NCBI GenBank assembly: GCA_964607165.1
Contig: CAZSIT010000010.1
Coordinates: 15,579-79,578 of the forward strand
Source of the DNA: DSPP01 sp964607165
Lineage (GTDB): Bacteria; Zixibacteria; MSB-5A5; DSPP01
DNA length: 64,000 bases
Direction of reading: 5' to 3'
Part shown: positions 1 through 7,842 of the stretch, one piece after another
Layout: each line of letters opens with the position of its first letter
How positions within the stretch are numbered: position 1 is the first letter of the stretch
Translations under genes and position numbers: made by a program
The notes under the pieces: generated by a model
Databases searched by the model: none
Seen by the model: only the letters and a program-made list of their open reading frames with translations
What the model was told of the DNA's origin: nothing

Positions 1-1654
1 TGACAATTTTCACCGGCCCGAAAAAAGGAGAATGCTCCAGCCGGCGGATAAACTCCACCACAATGGCGTCCGCCTCCGAAAAATGAGCGTTGGCCGTTCC
101 CGCAATTTCCAGATGGTCAAATACTCCATGCTTTTGCCGCGCCGAAAGCGAGTCGGCCATAACCGGCAAAAGCGCCACCCGGTCCAAAGCAATTTCGGGA
201 GGAGTCAAATTGGAAAGTTCCTTCAAGTACCAGGAAAAAACCGCCGGATAGCGGACGAACCGGGAAAGAAAACTTTGAGTCGCTTCAATCTTTTCTTGTA
301 ATTGGCCGGCCAAAGCAAAACCCGGCACCGCCTCCACCTTTGAAATTTCGTTTTGACGCTGGCGCAAAAGCGCCTGCGCGGACTTAAACTTGTAAAAATA
401 AAATCCTTGAAAAATCCCCAAAAAGGCTATTACCGGCAAAGCCAGCCGAAAAACCAAGCGGTTTTGATGCGCCAGGCGATTGGCCGTCTTAACCGAATCG
501 GGCAATAAATAAGCGCTTCGGTCTTTGGCCAAAGCCAGCCCCAAGGCCTTGGCAAAAAACGGATACAGCTCGGCAAATTCGGAAGCGTTGGTTACGGAAT
601 AGGAGAGTTCACGCGCGGGAGCAAGCACCGAAACTTTTGCCCCGATGGCCGCCTCTAACTCGCTTTCAATGGCCACGTCCCCCTCCGGCAGCCCGGCCAA
701 AAAAAGATGCAAAAGCTTCCGGCCGGAATACTGCGCCTGATAATAGTCCAGAGAGGATAGAACCTCCTCCTTTATTGGCGAAAGGAACCTGGAAACTCCT
801 TCTTCCAAATCGGAAGGTTTGGGCCCCCCCACCGAAAGCTCGCGGAAAAATTCCAACCCTCTCGCCCCGTAAAGAGTCAGATAGGAATTTTGGGGCGTAA
901 CTTCCAAAACCCCCACCCCTTCCCCTTCTGCTTGAGGATAAATGGGTAAAACTTCGGCAAAACCGATCCCGCCTATACAAACGCCGCTCAAAGGCGCCCC
1001 CGCCTGGGAAAAGAGGGCGGATAGACGATCTAATACCGTGCGCAAAAGCGCCGCAAAAACTACTTCGGTTCTCTTTTGGCCGCCCCCCTCTTTGGGAAAA
1101 GTACGATACGTCCAATAAGCGCTTTCCAAAGGAAAAGGAATCTGCTTGCGCGCCTCCCAGAGGACCGCTTGCTTCTCTTCCTTCCTGTTTTTAAGCTTGG
1201 GAATTACAAAACGGCGAAAAAGAATGGCTCCGCCGTAGATCGAAAGATAAAACTGCGCCCTTTGGTATCGCCCGGACGAGACCAGTTTCTCCACAAATTC
1301 AACCAGAACGCGTTCCTTATCCTCTTCGTCAAAGTCCGGCGTGGGCGCTAAATCGCATATTCCGAAACCGGAAAGTTCCCACTTCAAACCCAGCTTGGCC
1401 CCCGCCAACGGCTTTCGGGCCAAACGCACCCAGCGCAGCTGATCGGCAACCAAATCAAAGCCGAAGAATGTCTCCGGCTCATAGCGCCACCAGCTTTTCC
1501 AGCGGCCCGCCTGCAAACGCATCCGCGCAGCAATTGCCGCCCAAAAACTTTCCGGCAAAACGGCTGGCGATTCTTCCGCAACTTGGCGGGCAAAACCCTG
1601 CTTAGGGTCTGGTCTGCGAGTATCTTTTTCTTTTTCGGTTTTCAGAAAACGCAA
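1..1654 (-). CDS. PilM-PilN fusion, type IV pilus/T2SS inner-membrane assembly protein (3' end cut by window edge)
   Basis: An open frame runs from a TTG at 1654 off the left edge, giving at least 551 residues. The TTG follows GGAGG at 1659-1663, and the same frame is closed by the stop of the upstream prepilin at 1676. The first two thirds read as a PilM-like actin-fold protein, with motifs such as IPFPLESAYWTYR and SLDYYQAQYSG. A single hydrophobic segment (LVFRLALPVIAFLGIF) follows. After it comes a coiled stretch and a PilN-like domain that includes VEFIRRLEHSPFF just before the edge. PilM and PilN normally are separate proteins that link the cytoplasmic motor to the periplasmic alignment complex, so one chain here would join them. 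It is the last visible gene of the pilus operon. The call rests on family-style motifs, not a search. The C-terminus and any PilO/PilQ genes lie outside the window. Confidence 0.8.
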   Translation of the reverse strand, partial: MRFLKTEKEKDTRRPDPKQGFARQVAEESPAVLPESFWAAIAARMRLQAGRWKSWWRYEPETFFGFDLVADQLRWVRLARKPLAGAKLGLKWELSGFGICDLAPTPDFDEEDKERVLVEFVEKLVSSGRYQRAQFYLSIYGGAILFRRFVIPKLKNRKEEKQAVLWEARKQIPFPLESAYWTYRTFPKEGGGQKRTEVVFAALLRTVLDRLSALFSQAGAPLSGVCIGGIGFAEVLPIYPQAEGEGVGVLEVTPQNSYLTLYGARGLEFFRELSVGGPKPSDLEEGVSRFLSPIKEEVLSSLDYYQAQYSGRKLLHLFLAGLPEGDVAIESELEAAIGAKVSVLAPARELSYSVTNASEFAELYPFFAKALGLALAKDRSAYLLPDSVKTANRLAHQNRLVFRLALPVIAFLGIFQGFYFYKFKSAQALLRQRQNEISKVEAVPGFALAGQLQEKIEATQSFLSRFVRYPAVFSWYLKELSNLTPPEIALDRVALLPVMADSLSARQKHGVFDHLEIAGTANAHFSEADAIVVEFIRRLEHSPFFGPVKIV

Positions 1655-1675
1655 TCTGCCTCCATCAAGAAAACA

Positions 1676-2803
1676 TCAGACGGAAAAAGTTATGGTTGTG
1701 CCATCCGAGAATAGTATGGTAAAAGTATTCCCGGACATATTGGCGTTGCCGCAGCCTCCAACCGGGCAAGTCCTAAAATTGTTGAGATTCACCGTGACCG
1801 TAGCCCCTGCGGCAACGGTTTGCGAAGAAGTAAAGCTAACCGTCTGCCCGGAAGCGAAACGGGGAATGGTTTGGTTGGCGACCATCGTTCCCGCCCATAC
1901 AATCGTCTCGTAGTAGTTCAAGGTAGCAGTATAGGTGGCTCGAAGGCTGGTAATGGTGATGCTCGCAGAGCTCGAGTTGCGAACTTGAAAAGAAATGTCC
2001 CTTCCACTATTCGGAGCGGAAACGGAACCGATGACGTAGGCCAGCGAGCCGCCCGAACCACCGCTGCCCCAGATATTGCCGATAAACTTAAAATCGACCA
2101 GAGTGGTCGAACGGGGCAGCACCACCGCCGTGCGCACCAAAGTATCGCTGGTCGGCGTATAAATCGCCGTGATGCTGCGAATGCCTTGTGGAACTACACT
2201 CGCAAAGCTGTAATTGCCGGAGCTGTTCGGGTTCGTGGTGGACGTAGTCGTTCCGCCTGTACCGTTGGGATAGGTTATGCGAATGCTCAAGTTGGAAGCG
2301 GAGCTTCCCGGAGCATTCCCCTGCCCATCGGTAACTACCCCCTGCACCGTGTTGGAGGTCAAATCAGCAGTCGCATTGGCGAACTTTTTGGTGATGGTAT
2401 TTCCTCCCGAACCGTTGGAGGTTATGGTAACCCCGCCCGTAAAGGTGTATAGATTCCCCCAGGCGTCGGTTTTATAATCGTTTGGGTTTTGGGTGAAATC
2501 GTTCTGGATGTACGGCCCCCTCCAGGTCGAGTAGCCGCCTGGATTGGTCACCAAAGCGTCCAGGTTGGAAGGCAGCGAGCCAACGTCCCCCACATAGCCG
2601 AAGTCGGAACGTATCCCGTTGGCGAAAAGGTCCGGATTGCCGGCAATCGCCCAGGAAAGTTTATCCATCTCCTGGGTGCTGGCATCCCAGCGGCTGTTAT
2701 CCAAAGCCACGTTCATCGATTTAAAAGCCACCGCCGCCATAATGCCGATAATGATGATGACCAGAAGAACTTCGATGAGCGTAAACCCCTTTTCGCCCGT
2801 CAT
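1676..2803 (-). CDS. Large multi-domain type IV prepilin-like protein (GspG-type N-terminus plus beta domains)
   Basis: The chosen ATG gives a short leader, MTGEKG, followed by FTLIEVLLVIIIIG, a canonical prepilin peptidase site and N-terminal helix. An upstream in-frame ATG at 2845 would add 14 residues; the 2803 start has a GAAGGG element before it. Residues about 30-140 resemble a major pseudopilin (GYVGDVGSLPSNLDAL, DAWGNLYTF). After that comes about 100 residues like a carboxypeptidase-regulatory Ig domain (VQGVVTDGQGNAPG, GNYSFASVVPQGI). A second beta-rich segment holds a paired-cysteine motif (CPVGGCGN). At about 375 residues it is more than twice the usual pseudopilin length. It lies between two smaller-prepilin genes and the pilM-pilN fusion. 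It may be a minor tip pilin or an adhesive pilin; that role is inference. Confidence 0.82.
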   Translation of the reverse strand: MTGEKGFTLIEVLLVIIIIGIMAAVAFKSMNVALDNSRWDASTQEMDKLSWAIAGNPDLFANGIRSDFGYVGDVGSLPSNLDALVTNPGGYSTWRGPYIQNDFTQNPNDYKTDAWGNLYTFTGGVTITSNGSGGNTITKKFANATADLTSNTVQGVVTDGQGNAPGSSASNLSIRITYPNGTGGTTTSTTNPNSSGNYSFASVVPQGIRSITAIYTPTSDTLVRTAVVLPRSTTLVDFKFIGNIWGSGGSGGSLAYVIGSVSAPNSGRDISFQVRNSSSASITITSLRATYTATLNYYETIVWAGTMVANQTIPRFASGQTVSFTSSQTVAAGATVTVNLNNFRTCPVGGCGNANMSGNTFTILFSDGTTITFSV

Positions 2804-2847
2804 TATCCCTTCGTTTCCCTTCTTACAATCCACAATTCCCCTCATCT

Positions 2848-3348
2848 TCAGAATTGGACGACGATATTGCTGGCGGAGCCGGTGGAGGTTAATGTGCGCG
2901 CCGTCGAGTCGTAAACGTAACTGGCCCCCCAGGCATCTTTAAAATAATCCCCGTTGGTAGAATCAATATACGGCCCGTTCCAACCCAGCCGGGTGTAAGG
3001 ATTCCAGACGGCAACTCCACCTGGTTTCGTTACCAAACCGGTCAAGTTTGGGGGAAAACTCCCTACATCCCCTCGATAACCTCTATCTGAAAAACGTCCC
3101 CCGGAAGCTACCGCGGAATTCCCCATAATCGCCCGCTTCAAACGCATCATCTCCTCTTTGGTGGCGGTAGTTTTGGAGCTGTTTATAATGTCGCCGATTT
3201 TGGGTATCGCCACTGCAGCCACGATTCCCAAAACAATGACAATGACAACCAACTCAATTAGGGTAAAACCGGATTTATTCCGAAAACCCCCCAACTTTCC
3301 TCTCCGCCGCTCTATGGCGGAGGAAAAGCGAGCCAAAACTCCAACCAT
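2848..3348 (-). CDS. Type IV prepilin-like / GspG-like pseudopilin
   Basis: The protein holds a prepilin signature, SGFTLIELVVIVIVLG, then a GspG-like body with GYRGDVGSFPPNLTGL, GWNGPYIDS and DAWGASYVYD. The last is the aspartate/tryptophan region seen in calcium-binding major pseudopilins. The ATG at 3348 directly abuts the TAA of the upstream prepilin and gives a 26-residue leader, long for this class. A TTG at 3294 preceded by GGAGAGG would give a more usual leader of about 8 residues, so the true start is uncertain. It shares its layout with the N-terminal part of the next gene, which suggests duplication followed by domain gain. Secreted through the inner membrane and assembled into a pilus or pseudopilus. 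Confidence 0.85.
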   Translation of the reverse strand: MVGVLARFSSAIERRRGKLGGFRNKSGFTLIELVVIVIVLGIVAAVAIPKIGDIINSSKTTATKEEMMRLKRAIMGNSAVASGGRFSDRGYRGDVGSFPPNLTGLVTKPGGVAVWNPYTRLGWNGPYIDSTNGDYFKDAWGASYVYDSTARTLTSTGSASNIVVQF

Positions 3349-3777
3349 TTACAGGTTGTTTTCACCGGCAGTATTGGTATTCGGCCAGATTTCTCCGGTG
3401 GAAGACTTAAACGCCCAGCCGCCGCGCGTGCCAACGACGACGCCTTTGGTGACACCGGTGACGATGGAATCCGGCGCGCTGGTCGGCAGTTGATACGGGT
3501 TGGCCGGTATCGCCTGCTCCATCACTACGCCGGGAACTTCCAGCTGGACCAAACTCGGCCAGGTGGCCGTGCCGGTGGTTACCGCCTGGTTGGCGTAGAA
3601 AATGGAAACTCCCGAACGCAGCCCGCCCAAGGCCCCTTTGCAGGCCGAAAGCTTGGATTGCGCGGTGATGTCCATATATTTCGGAATCGCCACCGCCGCT
3701 AAAATCCCCAGAACGACGACGATGATGACCAGTTCAATCAGGGTAAATCCCGATTGATTTTTGGTTTTATAAAACAT
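3349..3777 (-). CDS. Type IV prepilin (major-pilin-like)
   Basis: A 142-residue protein with a nine-residue leader and the processing site SGFTLIELVIIVVVLG, followed by AAVAIPKYMDITAQSK, as in major type IV pilins. A strong ribosome site (AGGAGGAGGG) sits just before the ATG, in keeping with high expression. The C-terminal part (GVVVGTRGGWAF, STGEIWPNT) is a pattern seen in short pilins of uncultured Gram-negatives. No disulfide pair is visible. It lies 26 bases downstream of pilC and directly upstream of the two larger prepilins. It is the best candidate in this operon for the main pilus subunit; a pseudopilin of a type II-like secretion system is the alternative. Confidence 0.87.
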   Translation of the reverse strand: MFYKTKNQSGFTLIELVIIVVVLGILAAVAIPKYMDITAQSKLSACKGALGGLRSGVSIFYANQAVTTGTATWPSLVQLEVPGVVMEQAIPANPYQLPTSAPDSIVTGVTKGVVVGTRGGWAFKSSTGEIWPNTNTAGENNL

Positions 3778-3803
3778 GCTCCCTCCTCCTTTTTGGTTTG
3801 TGT

Positions 3804-5018
3804 TTATTTTCTGAATACGCTAAGCAAATTCCACATCGGTAAAAATACCGAGAGGGCAAAAAACAAAACCGTCCCTCCCAAAACCACAGTCAGAGCCGGT
3901 TCCACTAACTTGGACAACCGCCTGGTGGCGTATTCCACTTCCCGGTCGAAATGAAAAGCCATTTCGGCTAACATCCGGTCCAAAGAGCCGGACTCCGTCC
4001 CTACCGAGAACATCTGCACCGCCAAAGGCGGAAAAACGGGGGAACGTTCCATTATTTCCTTGACCTCTTTCCCTTCCGCAAAACCGGCCTCGATTTTCTC
4101 AATTTCACGCGCTACGATTCGATTCCCAATGGCGCCGCGTACTACCTGCAGGGATTGAATGATGGGCAGGCCGCTTTTGACCAGAACCGAAAGCATATGC
4201 GCAAAGCGGGAAATGGCGACCTTTAAAAAAACTTTTCCTAAAATCGGCAACTTCAACTTGAACCCATCCAGCCAGACCTCCCCTTTTTCCGTAGCCAGCC
4301 AGCGCCGCAAAAAGTAACCGGCAAAAAACAAAGGTGGCAGAAGATAGTACCAGTAATGGCGAATGCCAAAACTTATCCCCATCATCACTTTTGTCGGCAG
4401 GGGCAGTTCGGTTCTAAACTGGGCAAAAAGCGCGGCAAATTTGGGGATGACAAACGTTACTAAAACTATAAAAGCCATACAAAGGGCAAAAACCACCAAA
4501 ATGGGATACCGCATGGCATCCTTCAAATCCTCTTTAGTTTTCATCTCCCGCTCCATAAAGGTGGAAAGCTGATCCAAAACAAGGTCAAAATGCCCGGTCG
4601 CCTCGCCGGTCTTTATGGAAGAGCAGAACAAGCGCCCAAAAATCTCCTCCTGGCGGGCAAAAGCGTCGGAAAGCGTCACCCCCGCCTCCAAATCAGTTCG
4701 GATGGTGTCCACTCCCCGGCGTAAAAGCGGATGTTCGGCTTGAGCGGCTAAAATCGACAAGGCGCGCAGAATGGGAATCCCGGCCCGATATAAGGTCGAA
4801 AGCTGCCGGGTGAAAATAATCAGCTCGGAAAGCGGGACCCGTTTGGGCCCCAAACTGAAACTTTGCCAAAGCCCCTCTTTTTTCTGTTCGACGGAAATGG
4901 GGATGTAACCGAGGCGGTCCAGCCGCAAACAAACTTCCGAGGCGGTCTCCGCCTGCATAAGGCCGGAGAGCGCCACCCCCGTTCTATCGACCGCTTTGTA
5001 ATGGAATTCCGGCAGCAT
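3804..5018 (-). CDS. pilC: PilC/GspF inner-membrane platform protein
   Basis: 404 residues, the normal length for this family, with two GspF domains. The first includes FTRQLSTLYRAGIPI and FGRLFCSSIKTGEATG; the second includes FAHMLSVLVKSGLPI and MFSVGTESGSLDRML. Three hydrophobic segments are visible (around LVVFALCMAFIVLVTFVIP, YYLLPPLFFAGYFL and LTVVLGGTVLFFALSVFLP). The N-terminus (FHYKAVDRTG) is also typical. It forms the platform that the PilB ATPase turns during pilus or pseudopilus assembly. It is 8 bases downstream of pilB and 26 upstream of the first prepilin, clearly one operon. Confidence 0.95.
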   Translation of the reverse strand: MLPEFHYKAVDRTGVALSGLMQAETASEVCLRLDRLGYIPISVEQKKEGLWQSFSLGPKRVPLSELIIFTRQLSTLYRAGIPILRALSILAAQAEHPLLRRGVDTIRTDLEAGVTLSDAFARQEEIFGRLFCSSIKTGEATGHFDLVLDQLSTFMEREMKTKEDLKDAMRYPILVVFALCMAFIVLVTFVIPKFAALFAQFRTELPLPTKVMMGISFGIRHYWYYLLPPLFFAGYFLRRWLATEKGEVWLDGFKLKLPILGKVFLKVAISRFAHMLSVLVKSGLPIIQSLQVVRGAIGNRIVAREIEKIEAGFAEGKEVKEIMERSPVFPPLAVQMFSVGTESGSLDRMLAEMAFHFDREVEYATRRLSKLVEPALTVVLGGTVLFFALSVFLPMWNLLSVFRK

Positions 5019-5026
5019 ACAAATCT

Positions 5027-6766
5027 TTACTTTATCAAGACCGGTTCGCGGCTTGGAGCATCCGCGAAATCTGCCGCCGAAGAAACCCGCAAAACTTCTT
5101 CCACCGTGGTCAAACCGGCCAGAGTTTTTTCAGCCCCGTCCTGCCGCAAAAGCTTCATCCCCTGCTTGCGCGCCTCCGCCAGAATGGCCGCAGTCGATTC
5201 CCGGTTGGCAACCAGTTCCCGAATCGAATCATTTATAACCAGCATTTCAAAAATTCCCAGCCGTCCCGAAAAACCGCTCTGCTTGCAGCTCCGGCAGCCC
5301 GCCCCCCGGTAAAAAACGGCGCCGGGCCCGTCAATCCAGAGCTGCCGTTTCAAGGCCTCCGGCACCGTCGTTTTTTCCCGGCAATTCTCGCAAATCCGCC
5401 GCACCAAACGCTGGGCGATGACGGTGACCAGCGATGCCGCCAGCAAATACGCTTCCACGCCCATATCCAAAAGCCGGGCTACGGTCGAGGGCGCATCATT
5501 GGCATGCAGAGTGGAGAGGACCAGATGTCCGGTCAGAGCGGAACGCACCGCAATCTCCGCCGTCTCCCGGTCGCGAATCTCCCCCACCATAATGATGTCC
5601 GGGTCCTGGCGCAGAATGGAGCGCAGCGCATTGGCAAAAAACAGCCCCGCCTTCTCGTTGGTTTGCACTTGGGCAATCATCGGGATGTGGTATTCAACCG
5701 GATCTTCGACGGTAATAATATTTTTTTCCACCGAGTTCAATTCCCGTAAAATTCCGTACAAGGTCGAAGTTTTTCCGCTGCCGGTTGGCCCGGTGACCAA
5801 AACCAACCCCTCCGGTTTCTTGGTCGCCTGCCGCAAGCGGGACAAAAGCTCTTTCGACAAACCGATTTTATCTAAATTCACCGCCAGGTTGGTCTTGTCC
5901 AGAATGCGCAAAACCACCTTTTCGCCAAAAATGGTGGGCAAAGTTGAAACTCGGAAATCAACTTCGTTTTGTCCGATTTTATAGGCAAAGCGGCCGTCCT
6001 GCGGCAGCCGCTTTTCGGAAACGTCCATATTGGACATAATTTTGATGCGCGAAACAATCGCAGGCCCCAGATTCCTGGGCGGCGTGGCCACTTCCCGCAT
6101 CACTCCGTGAATGCGGAAACGCACCCGCAGCTCCCTTTCCTCCGGCTCGATGTGAATGTCGGAAGCTAAATCTTTGATGCCCTGGGTCAAAAGCAAATTG
6201 ACCAGCCGCACCAAGGGCGCGTTCTCGGTCAGCTCCTCGGGAGATTCCCCGACTTTCTCGGTCGCTTCCGCCAGCTCTTTGCCAAAGTCCTCTTCGGGAA
6301 GGGCCATCTCCCGCACCACTTCCGCCACCGAGTCCTGAACGGTGTAGTAGTCCGATATCGCTTTTTCCACCTGCGAAACCGAAGCGATGGTGCGATTGAT
6401 TTCCAGACCGGTGTGATATTTCAATTGTTCGATGGCTATCAAATCGAGCGGATCGACCATCGCCACCGTAAGCGCGCTTCCCAGCTGCAAAATCGGGATT
6501 AAGCGGTGCTTTTTGGCCAGCTCCACCGGAACCAGCTTCACCACTTCCGGATCGACGACCAAATTGTCCAGATTGACTTTCGGGACGGAAATTTTCTCCG
6601 ACATAACCGCCAGAAAGTTTTCCTCGGACAGAACCCCTTGCCGAACCAGAATGTCGCCGGCCCGCTCGCCGGTTCGCTTCTGGATTTTTAAGGCTTCATC
6701 CAACTGCTTGGGCGATATCAACCCCTTCTGAACTAATAGTTCGCCGATTCTTTTTTTACTTTCCAT
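5027..6766 (-). CDS. pilB: PilB/GspE assembly ATPase
   Basis: 579 residues. The N-terminal 150 form a GspE-N/MshEN domain (RIGELLVQKG, QGVLSEENFLA). The motor has Walker A GPTGSGKT at 326-333, an Asp box (ITVEDPVEY), Walker B IIMVGEIRD at 391-399, and the His-box region LSTLHANDA. A zinc-binding tetracysteine (C459, C462, C491, C494) marks the extension ATPases and is absent from PilT. No PilT retraction ATPase is seen in the window. First gene of the minus-strand pilus operon; a repeat-rich spacer lies upstream. The protein could serve a type IV pilus or a type II secretion system; the adjoining PilM-PilN fusion favours the former. Confidence 0.95.
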   Translation of the reverse strand: MESKKRIGELLVQKGLISPKQLDEALKIQKRTGERAGDILVRQGVLSEENFLAVMSEKISVPKVNLDNLVVDPEVVKLVPVELAKKHRLIPILQLGSALTVAMVDPLDLIAIEQLKYHTGLEINRTIASVSQVEKAISDYYTVQDSVAEVVREMALPEEDFGKELAEATEKVGESPEELTENAPLVRLVNLLLTQGIKDLASDIHIEPEERELRVRFRIHGVMREVATPPRNLGPAIVSRIKIMSNMDVSEKRLPQDGRFAYKIGQNEVDFRVSTLPTIFGEKVVLRILDKTNLAVNLDKIGLSKELLSRLRQATKKPEGLVLVTGPTGSGKTSTLYGILRELNSVEKNIITVEDPVEYHIPMIAQVQTNEKAGLFFANALRSILRQDPDIIMVGEIRDRETAEIAVRSALTGHLVLSTLHANDAPSTVARLLDMGVEAYLLAASLVTVIAQRLVRRICENCREKTTVPEALKRQLWIDGPGAVFYRGAGCRSCKQSGFSGRLGIFEMLVINDSIRELVANRESTAAILAEARKQGMKLLRQDGAEKTLAGLTTVEEVLRVSSAADFADAPSREPVLIK

Positions 6767-7342
6767 ACGGATATAGCTTTCCCTAATCCCCCGTATCTTC
6801 TTATCGGCAAAAAAGTTGCCTTCTCAATCGGCGGAACTATACCTGAACATCTTTGACCCCCTAATCTCCGACCGGCAGGGGCAGATTTTTGCCCAACAAG
6901 TCAGGTAGGGGTAGACCTCCGTGCCTACCCTTCCCCCTTGTGGTGAGCGAAGTCGAATCCCTTCCCGCTTCGGGAAGGCCTGCCCGTGGTGTTGCCTTTG
7001 GCTACGGCCAGGGGGCAGGGGCTTGTCCCGAGCAACTTGTTCCACCTGCGTTGAGCGCAGCGTGAACGAGCAAAGCCGAGGAAAGTCCAAGAAAGACCCG
7101 AGGGGTCATTTGTCCCCCTGTATTTAAGGGGGACTATAGGGGGTTGCTTTAACTAAAAACCACCACCACGTCGGCACCGGGGCGGTGGTAGAAGCCGGTA
7201 GTCCAGCCGAGGTAGGAATCGGGAAGGAATGTAGACACCTCTCTATACAAAAGTCGAAAAAAGTAAAAAAAGCCTTAAACTTCCGGCCCGTCAACCTGTC
7301 CAACAAATGAAACTTTTGGAAAAAAATGAGGAGGTGAAACAA
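6767..7342. other. Repeat-rich intergenic region between divergent pilB and the small secreted protein gene
   Basis: This 576-base gap has no convincing gene. It contains a GTAGGGG palindromic unit at 6905-6930 (GGTAGG paired with CCTACC) and a GGTGAGCGAAGTCGAATCC unit near 6941-6960. It also has an element with CTTGTCCCGAG and GTTGAGCGCAGCGTGAACGA around 7021-7080, and a GTCCCCCTGTATTTAAGGGGG palindrome near 7111-7144. The same sequences recur at the other intergenic clusters listed here. Between about 7150 and 7240 the minus strand can be read as a short peptide ending GFYHRPGADVVVVFS, without a start or ribosome site. Confidence 0.7.
6905..7144. repeat. Intergenic repeat cluster 1
   Basis: Four repeat types lie head to tail: a GTAGGGG palindrome, a TGAGCGAAGTCGAATCC unit, a CTTGTCCCGAG/AGCGCAGCGTGAACGA element, and a GTCCCCCTG...AGGGGG palindrome. 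Each has recognisable relatives at 16172-16274, 40440-40880, 43397-43545, 57369-57472 or 62849-62920. Confidence 0.7.
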
Positions 7343-7726
7343 ATGAAGAAAGTTTTGATTCTAACCCTCTCTGTCCTGGCATTAGCGGCAGTTCAATATG
7401 CCAAGACGGCTTGGGCGGAAGGCGAGAACCAAGGCACTTGCCGCCAGGCGTTGGAAGAAGTCAAAAAAACCGGCGCCATAATGGAGCGGGCAGCCCCTAT
7501 TATCCGCCAGTGTGAGAAAGACTCGGCCAAGGTGTTGTTTGGCCGGGCCCTCCGCCTGCAGGCCGCCGCGCGGGAGGCATTGAGCAACCGCCACTGTTTG
7601 GAAGCTCTGCGTTTGACAGCTGGCGCCCGCCGGCATACTTTCGCCGCCCTGAAATTATGCGGGGACAACAGCGGAGACTCCAGCGCTCCCATTCCCGACG
7701 CTTCTGAACTGATGTTGAAAGATTAA
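7343..7726 (+). CDS. Small secreted helical protein with four cysteines, function unknown
   Basis: I chose the ATG at 7343 because it follows GAGGAGGTG and begins a clean signal peptide (MKKVLILTLSVLALAAV) with a likely cut after AWA. An in-frame ATG at 7307 is upstream of that ribosome site. The mature part, about 105 residues, is alpha-helical and basic, with four cysteines (GTCRQ, IRQCEKD, NRHCLEA, LKLCGD). They could form two disulfides pinning a helical hairpin. The pattern REALSNRHCLEALRL looks like a helical repeat. No known domain is recognised. A perfect hairpin terminator follows 14 bases after the stop. A periplasmic or surface role is inferred only from the signal peptide. Confidence 0.75.
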   Translation: MKKVLILTLSVLALAAVQYAKTAWAEGENQGTCRQALEEVKKTGAIMERAAPIIRQCEKDSAKVLFGRALRLQAAAREALSNRHCLEALRLTAGARRHTFAALKLCGDNSGDSSAPIPDASELMLKD

Positions 7727-7740
7727 ATCGAAAAAGAAAA

Positions 7741-7770
7741 AAAGCGGGGAAGCCTTTGCTTCCCCGCTTT
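7741..7770. terminator. Bidirectional intrinsic terminator
   Basis: A perfect 12-base-pair stem (AAAGCGGGGAAG paired with CTTCCCCGCTTT) with a six-base loop sits between the convergent genes ending at 7726 and 7843. The A-rich run on its left supplies the U-tract for minus-strand transcripts; on the plus side the U-tract is only the three Ts of the stem. Confidence 0.85.
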
Positions 7771-7842
7771 CAGTCAAAGTTAAAAATTACCGGCTACAGC
7801 CGTAGGTGCGCCCGTAATGTTCCTGTCCTCCATCCCTGTCTT

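Noticed and set aside
666..1115. 149-residue open frame on the minus strand
   Set aside because: It is an alternative frame of the PilM-PilN fusion, whose translation in the proper frame shows family motifs throughout.
1820..2452. 210-residue plus-strand open frame
   Set aside because: Antisense to the large prepilin, low-complexity basic composition, no ribosome site.
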